Part shown: one piece after another, positions 59,450 through 64,000 of the stretch
Position numbering within the stretch: the first letter of the stretch is position 1
How the letters are laid out: each line of letters starts with the position of its first letter
Source: Myxococcales bacterium UBA1660
Lineage (GTDB): Bacteria; Myxococcota_A; Polyangia; Polyangiales; Houyiibacteriaceae
Assembly: GCA_002320815.1 (NCBI GenBank)
Contig: DCLA01000092.1
Coordinates: forward strand, 12,153-76,152
DNA: 64,000 bases
Direction: 5' to 3'
Notes under the pieces: model-generated
Database searches by the model: none
Told to the model about the DNA's origin: nothing
The model's input: only the letters and a program-made list of their open reading frames with translations
Program-made: the position numbers and the translations under genes

Positions 59450-60010
59450 ATGCGCGCACTCCTCCCGGCCCTCGCTCTCCTCGCGGCCTGCGGCCCCCCT
59501 TGGCTCGTGGTGCGCCAGAGCGGGCCGCCCTCGGCGCTGGTCGGGGCCCGCCAGGTCGTGGTGGCGGTGGACTACCAGAGCCTCACGGTGGGGAGCCTGC
59601 CGGTGACGACCTACCTCGACGGCCTCGCGCCGGACCGGCGGGCCGCGGTCGAGGAAGTCCTCCAGGCCATGGGCGACGCCTTCATCGCGGAGCTGACGGT
59701 GCGCCTGGCCGTCCCCGTGGTGCCGGCCACTGCGCCGCCCGCGCCGGGCGAGGTGCGGGTGACGGCCCGCTTCCAGGGGATGGTCATGGGCAAGTACGCG
59801 GTGGTCTACGCTCAGGATTCTCGCCTGATCACCGCGCTCTCGTGGTCGGTGGGTCCCACCCCGACCGACGAGGTCCAGACCGACGTCTTCGTGCCGGCCG
59901 ACGTGACCCGCCCGGCGATCCTGCAGCGGATGCAGCTCGCCGCGGGTGACACCGCGGCCCTCGCGGCCGAGTTCTTCCGGCGCGAGCAGACGCGCGCGCC
60001 GGAAGAGTGA
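59450..60010 (+). CDS. small lipoprotein at the end of the tubulin-like operon
   Basis: This 186-aa predicted lipoprotein has signal MRALLPALALLAAC (Cys 14). The mature part is mixed alpha/beta: strands VVVAVDYQSLTVG and EVRVTARFQGMVMG, a helix AVEEVLQAMGDAFIAEL, and a C-terminal helix ending in a basic-acidic tail. No family known to me matches. It starts 37 bases after the stop of the degenerate-helicase gene and runs the same way, so it is probably the last gene of that operon and would place one component in the outer part of the envelope. An overlapping ATG at 59442 is in another frame. It converges with the FG-GAP lipoprotein gene, four bases apart. Confidence 0.7.
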   Translation: MRALLPALALLAACGPPWLVVRQSGPPSALVGARQVVVAVDYQSLTVGSLPVTTYLDGLAPDRRAAVEEVLQAMGDAFIAELTVRLAVPVVPATAPPAPGEVRVTARFQGMVMGKYAVVYAQDSRLITALSWSVGPTPTDEVQTDVFVPADVTRPAILQRMQLAAGDTAALAAEFFRREQTRAPEE

Positions 60011-60014
60011 CGCC

Positions 60015-61913
60015 TCAGTAGACGGTGACCGAACCGGAGTAGCGGTGGGTCGCGAACTCCCAGGTCCCGGTGGCGTCGTCGACCCCGGCCGCGTTCGACG
60101 CGTCGCCCTCGGAGGCCACGGCGAGCACACCGCCGCCGATGGCGATGGACGACGAGAACTGCCCATCGTGGCCGAAGGCCGAGGTGTCGCTGTCGTCGAC
60201 CGCGTCCACGCGGGGCGGCTTGATGTAGGCCCCGATGGTCCACGTGCCACCGACGTAGAGGTACTCGTAGACGGCGCCGATGGAGAGGCCGTCGTTGTTG
60301 TTCGGGAGACCGCCGATGCCTTCGGAAATGGATGCCTCGCGGTACGATCCGACCAAGAGCCGATTCCCTTCCATCGCCACGTCGCGACCGAACTCGTCGT
60401 TGAGGCCGTTGTTGAACGCCTTGATGTAGATCGGCGGCCCGATCGCCAGCCCGCTCATCAACGGATAGGCGTAGACGGCGCCGGCCTTCTCGAGGGTGTT
60501 GCTCCCCTGCGCGCCACCGATGCCCTGCGCCGCGGAGCGCTCGAAGGCGGCGCCAACGGCGATGAACTGGTCGGAGACGGCGACATCGGTCCCGAACTCG
60601 TCGCCCGCGTCGGCGTTGGAGGCCTTGAGGAACGCGATCTGCGACCAGGCGGCACCATGCCGGAAGACGTAGGCCGCGCCGCTGTTGAGCAGCGCGTCGT
60701 CGTCCTCGGTCCCCAGGACGTTGTTCCCGTCGGTATCCTCACGGATGGCGCCGACGACCACGTTGTCGCCCTGGACGTCCACCGAGAACCCGAAGGCGTC
60801 GCCCGCGCCGGTGTTGTGGGGCTTGAGGTAGGCGTCGCGCACGAAGCTCCCCCCGGCGTTGAGGCGGAAGACCAGGACCGCGCCCGAGTTCTCGACCGAG
60901 TCGTCGCCGTCGGCGCCGTCGACCCCGGTCGCGCCGCTGTCGTCGTTGACGCAGCCGACCACCAGGACGTCGCCGTCCATGGCGAGCGCGTTGCCACAGC
61001 GATCCTGGTCGTCGGGGCTGGGGTGGGTGAGGATCTGGATCTCGCTCCACACCCCCGCACTGCGGCGGAATACGTAGACCGCGCCGGCGCCGTCGTTTCG
61101 GCCGGGCGCACCGACCACCAGGGTGTTGCCGTCGACGGCCAGGGCCGCTCCGAACGAGTCCCCCTCCTGCGCGTCCGACGCCTTGATGAACGTCGAGAGC
61201 GACCACCCGGATCCGTCCCGGTGATAGACGAAGACGCCGCCGGAGTCCGTCAGGACGTCGGCGGTCGTCGGGTCGGCGGACGCGGTGTCGTCGAAGATCG
61301 CGCCCACCGCGAGCGTCGCGCCGTCGATGTCCAGCCCGCGCCCGTAGCGGTCGTTGCCCTGGGGCACCTCGTGCTTGAAGTAGGTCCCCGCCCCCCGGAC
61401 GACGTCGAGGGTGTAGGTGGTCACCTCGGCATCCGGTGACGTCGCGGTGATCTCGATGACAGTGGTCGATCCGAGGTCCCCCAGGGCGACCGGCGGCGAG
61501 AGCTCCCCCGAGGCGACCGCGGTCCCTTCGACCTCGATGGTCGTGCCCTCGGCAGCCCGGGCGCGGACGCGCACCGACTCGTTGAGGGCGCCCACGAAGC
61601 CCGTGTAGTCCAGGGTGTCGAAGGCGAAGGTCCCGTCGATCTGACCGAGGACGAGCTCCAGCCCGGCCAGGCGCCCGGGCTCGGGCACGAAGAGATCCGG
61701 TTGGCCACCGTCGAGGGGGCCGCCGTCGGCGTCACCCAGGTCGACCTCGCCGCCGTCACCCGCGTCGGCGGTCCCGCCGTCGACCGGACCGCCATCGGGT
61801 CCCCCTTCGGGCACGCAGGTGTCTCCGGGACCGGAGACGTACCCGGCGGCACACTCCTCGTCGTAGACGCACGCCGAGGCTCCCAGGAGAGCCGAGACCA
61901 CCAGCCAACGCAT
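60015..61913 (-). CDS. FG-GAP repeat beta-propeller lipoprotein
   Basis: This 632-aa predicted lipoprotein has signal MRWLVVSALLGASAC (Cys 15) and an Asp/Gly-rich linker (PDGGPVDGGTADAGDGG). Then comes a cadherin-like beta-sandwich (about 85-170: LVLGQIDGTFAF, TTVIEITATSPDAEVTTYTL) and a set of seven FG-GAP/integrin-alpha-like repeats. Examples are DSFGAALAVDGNTLVVGAPG, DAFGFSVDVQGDNVVVGA, DEFGTDVAVS and DEFGRDVAMEGNRLLVGS, which should close a seven-blade propeller. Such proteins are usually at the cell surface and bind proteins or sugars. The start ATG overlaps the stop of the upstream TPR gene by one base (TGATG), so both come from one transcript and are probably translationally coupled. 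Confidence 0.85.
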   Translation of the reverse strand: MRWLVVSALLGASACVYDEECAAGYVSGPGDTCVPEGGPDGGPVDGGTADAGDGGEVDLGDADGGPLDGGQPDLFVPEPGRLAGLELVLGQIDGTFAFDTLDYTGFVGALNESVRVRARAAEGTTIEVEGTAVASGELSPPVALGDLGSTTVIEITATSPDAEVTTYTLDVVRGAGTYFKHEVPQGNDRYGRGLDIDGATLAVGAIFDDTASADPTTADVLTDSGGVFVYHRDGSGWSLSTFIKASDAQEGDSFGAALAVDGNTLVVGAPGRNDGAGAVYVFRRSAGVWSEIQILTHPSPDDQDRCGNALAMDGDVLVVGCVNDDSGATGVDGADGDDSVENSGAVLVFRLNAGGSFVRDAYLKPHNTGAGDAFGFSVDVQGDNVVVGAIREDTDGNNVLGTEDDDALLNSGAAYVFRHGAAWSQIAFLKASNADAGDEFGTDVAVSDQFIAVGAAFERSAAQGIGGAQGSNTLEKAGAVYAYPLMSGLAIGPPIYIKAFNNGLNDEFGRDVAMEGNRLLVGSYREASISEGIGGLPNNNDGLSIGAVYEYLYVGGTWTIGAYIKPPRVDAVDDSDTSAFGHDGQFSSSIAIGGGVLAVASEGDASNAAGVDDATGTWEFATHRYSGSVTVY

Positions 61914-62659
61914 CAGAACTGCCACCGGACACCGTTCCCTTCGAAGCGCACGTGCGCCTCTTCGTCGGCGTCGCCGCCGCCCACCACCAAGAGCACGATC
62001 GCGCCTGCGATCGCGACCAGGCCGAGCCCGCCATAGGCCCCGACCGCTCCCCAGTTCGTGGTCCGTTCGCGCATGCACGCGCCGGTGGCGTCCTCGTCGA
62101 CGCAGCCCCCGGCCGTCATGCCGATGACCGAGGCGACCACGCCGGCGACTCCGACCGCACCCAGAGCAATGGCGCCGACCAACTTCGCGGTGGAGATCCC
62201 CCCGTCGGCTTCGGCGTCGACGGCCACGACCGGCTCCACCTCGGTGGGCTCGGACTCGGTCGGCTCCGGCTCCTCCCCCGCCGCCTGGGCCTCGCGGATG
62301 GCGACCACCCGCACCTCCACCTCGTGCCGACGCGGATGCTCCGGGACCTGCTCGAGGAAGGCCTCGAAGGCCTCGAGGGCCTGCTCGTCGCGACGCATGC
62401 GATCGGCCGAGACGCCGATGTTGTAGAGGAGAACGGCGCGACCGCTGACCTCGTAGGCGCGCTGATAGTACTGTAGAGCGTCGCCGTACCGAGCGGCCTC
62501 GAAGGCCTCCGTGCCCGCCTCGTAGAGCGAACGCGCCTCCCGGTCACGGCTGGCCGCTTCCGGGTCGACCTCGGCGTCCTGAGCCCCGGCCGTCGTGGAA
62601 AAGGCGAGCAGAGTGACCAGCACCCTGCCGAGAGTCCATGCTCGTTTCACAGGGCGCAT
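61913..62659 (-). CDS. TPR-repeat membrane protein
   Basis: This 248-aa exported protein has a signal peptide (MRPVKRAWTLGRVLVTLLAFSTTAGAQ). About 100 residues with TPR-like helices follow (ARSLYEAGTEAFEAARYGDALQYYQRAYEVS, then AVLLYNIGVSADRMRRDEQALEAFEAFLE). An acidic linker (EEPEPTESEPTEVEPV) leads to two hydrophobic segments (about 160-182 and 208-230) around a Cys-containing loop (GGCVDEDATGACM). The repeat part is expected on the periplasmic side. I use ATG 62659; a GTG at 62665 is two codons longer. It is the first gene of a two-gene operon with the FG-GAP lipoprotein, whose start overlaps its stop. A role in assembling that surface protein is inferred. Confidence 0.8.
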   Translation of the reverse strand: MRPVKRAWTLGRVLVTLLAFSTTAGAQDAEVDPEAASRDREARSLYEAGTEAFEAARYGDALQYYQRAYEVSGRAVLLYNIGVSADRMRRDEQALEAFEAFLEQVPEHPRRHEVEVRVVAIREAQAAGEEPEPTESEPTEVEPVVAVDAEADGGISTAKLVGAIALGAVGVAGVVASVIGMTAGGCVDEDATGACMRERTTNWGAVGAYGGLGLVAIAGAIVLLVVGGGDADEEAHVRFEGNGVRWQF

Positions 62660-62853
62660 GTACACCCACGGCGGGCCCCTCGGTCAAGAGCGACGCATCG
62701 ATTTCATACGACCTTCTGCATCATGCTCTTTGCACTACTCAATTGAACTACTCCACATCGACTAGCCCATGTGGATGAGCCCAGGTGGCGCGCTCCGTAG
62801 GCCCGGGCCACCCGGGCGACCAAGCGGGCCGCGACCCGTGCTATGGCGAGCCG

Positions 62854-63530
<677 letters not shown>

Positions 63531-63531
<1 letters not shown>

Positions 63532-63594
63532 CCCGGCGCCGGGTCCTCGGCGGGGGAGCCGAGCGCGCCGTCGCGGCTGGAGCCACGACGGCGC
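63531..63594. terminator. three nested or adjacent hairpins between converging genes
   Basis: ACCCGGCGCCGGGT (63531-63544) is a 14-base perfect palindrome beginning with the last base of the DUF2293 stop. CTCGGC/GCCGAG (63546-63551/63558-63563) and GCGCCGTCG/CGACGGCGC (63565-63573/63586-63594) follow. The series fills the 69-base gap before the peroxiredoxin stop, so it probably ends transcription from both sides. Confidence 0.6.
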
Positions 63595-63600
63595 CGAGCG

Positions 63601-64000
63601 CTACTTGTTGGGCTGCGGGGTGATCCGCAGGTAGGGCTTCAGCTCCTTGTGGCCCTTGGGGAACTTCTTGGCGATCTCGTCGGGGTCCTTGATGGAGGGC
63701 ACGATCACCACGTCGTCGCCGTCCTTCCAGTTGGCCGGGGTGGCCACCTGGTACTCGTCGGTGAGCTGGAGGCCGTCGAGCACGCGGAGCAGCTCGTGGA
63801 AGTTGCGGCCGGTGGCCGGCGGGTAGGTCAGCGTCGCCCGAACCTTCTTGTTCGGGTCGATGAAGAAGACGCTACGCACGGTGAGCTTCGCGTTCTCCTC
63901 GGGGTGAATCATCCCGTAGAGTTCGGCGACCTTGGCGTCGGGGTCGGCGACGATGGGGAAGTTCATCGTCACGCCCTGGGTCTCCTCGATGTCCTTGATC
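63601..64000 (-). CDS. 1-Cys-type (Prx6-like) peroxiredoxin, C-terminal part (gene continues past the window)
   Basis: This is the C-terminal 132 residues of a peroxiredoxin that reduces H2O2 and organic hydroperoxides. FPIVADPDAKVAELYGMIHPEE fits the conserved region after the peroxidatic Cys, SVFFIDPNKKVRATLTYPPATGRNFHELLRVLDGLQL matches the Prx6/1-Cys pattern with the YP-x-x-x-GRN-x-x-E motif, and the tail VATPANWKDGDDVVIVPSI is typical of this subgroup. The catalytic Cys lies outside the window. The frame is open from base 64000; an internal GTG at 63972 is not the start. It converges with the DUF2293 gene and is separated by a group of hairpins. A stress-regulated promoter would be upstream, outside. 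Confidence 0.93.
   Translation of the reverse strand, partial: IKDIEETQGVTMNFPIVADPDAKVAELYGMIHPEENAKLTVRSVFFIDPNKKVRATLTYPPATGRNFHELLRVLDGLQLTDEYQVATPANWKDGDDVVIVPSIKDPDEIAKKFPKGHKELKPYLRITPQPNK

Overview
The window is very GC-rich, densely coded DNA with strong G/C third-position bias. It probably comes from the chromosome of a member of the Myxococcota (Polyangiales/Sandaracinaceae-like). This is an inference from several signs: many lipoproteins whose lipobox is followed by Asp/Gly/Ala-rich linkers, a MYXO-CTERM-like sorting tag, a TIGR02266-type PilZ protein, a kinase-TPR giant, and many one-component regulators. I see no rRNA, no complete tRNA, no CRISPR array, no transposase and no integrase. 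No gap between genes exceeds about 300 bases; the longest are 17586-17856, 5175-5411 and the 190-base gaps at 24037-24229, 41691-41884 and 62660-62853.

Left part (1-21.6 kb). The 3' end of hutU and complete hutI (histidine catabolism) are followed by a Notum/pectinacetylesterase-like lipoprotein. A leftward XRE - zinc-finger ParA - RHH set follows. Divergent from it is a 1771-residue kinase-TPR protein. Next come two small leftward envelope genes, then a rightward trio (lipoprotein methyltransferase, membrane-anchored di-heme cytochrome, ferric-reductase-like protein) that converges with an overlapping amidohydrolase/histidine-kinase pair. A 976-residue cell-wall amidase follows; its frame runs without a stop through a MYXO-CTERM-like tag into a second, lipoprotein-like protein. 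A J-domain membrane protein ends this part.

Middle (21.5-49.9 kb). This part holds a PHP-domain lipoprotein, a PilZ protein with a recognisable promoter, a zinc-ribbon/winged-helix membrane protein with a NUDIX hydrolase, a formyltransferase-like protein, a delta3,delta2-enoyl-CoA isomerase-like protein and a TauE/SafE permease. It continues with a haem-motif TolB-like lipoprotein, a PF10118-type hydrolase divergent from a TetR regulator (two operator-like palindromes lie between them), a MepA-type endopeptidase, a Cys-rich lipoprotein, a pair of different acyl-CoA dehydrogenases with a GNAT, a VWA membrane protein, a second Cys-rich lipoprotein, an orphan Flp pilin, an SGNH hydrolase, a DbpA-type RNA helicase, a DAF-36/KshA-type Rieske oxygenase, an SDR and an AKR. 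Several of these enzymes (acyl-CoA dehydrogenase pair, isomerase, Rieske oxygenase, SDR) would suit lipid or sterol metabolism, but they do not form one operon.

Right part (49.9-64 kb). The most unusual locus is 49875-60010: a 1081-residue tubulin/FtsZ-superfamily (Tubulin_2-like) GTPase, an 848-residue two-TM protein that begins with its own G-loop-like motif, and a 1243-residue five-TM protein. The cytoplasmic part of the last looks like a catalytically ruined MrfA/YprA (DUF1998) helicase. A small lipoprotein follows. Overlaps and short gaps indicate one operon. I propose a tubulin-like, membrane-linked machine using a dead helicase as scaffold or sensor; its function is unknown. The window closes with a seven-repeat FG-GAP propeller lipoprotein and its overlapping TPR partner, a DUF2293 protein, a hairpin cluster, and the 3' part of a 1-Cys-type peroxiredoxin.
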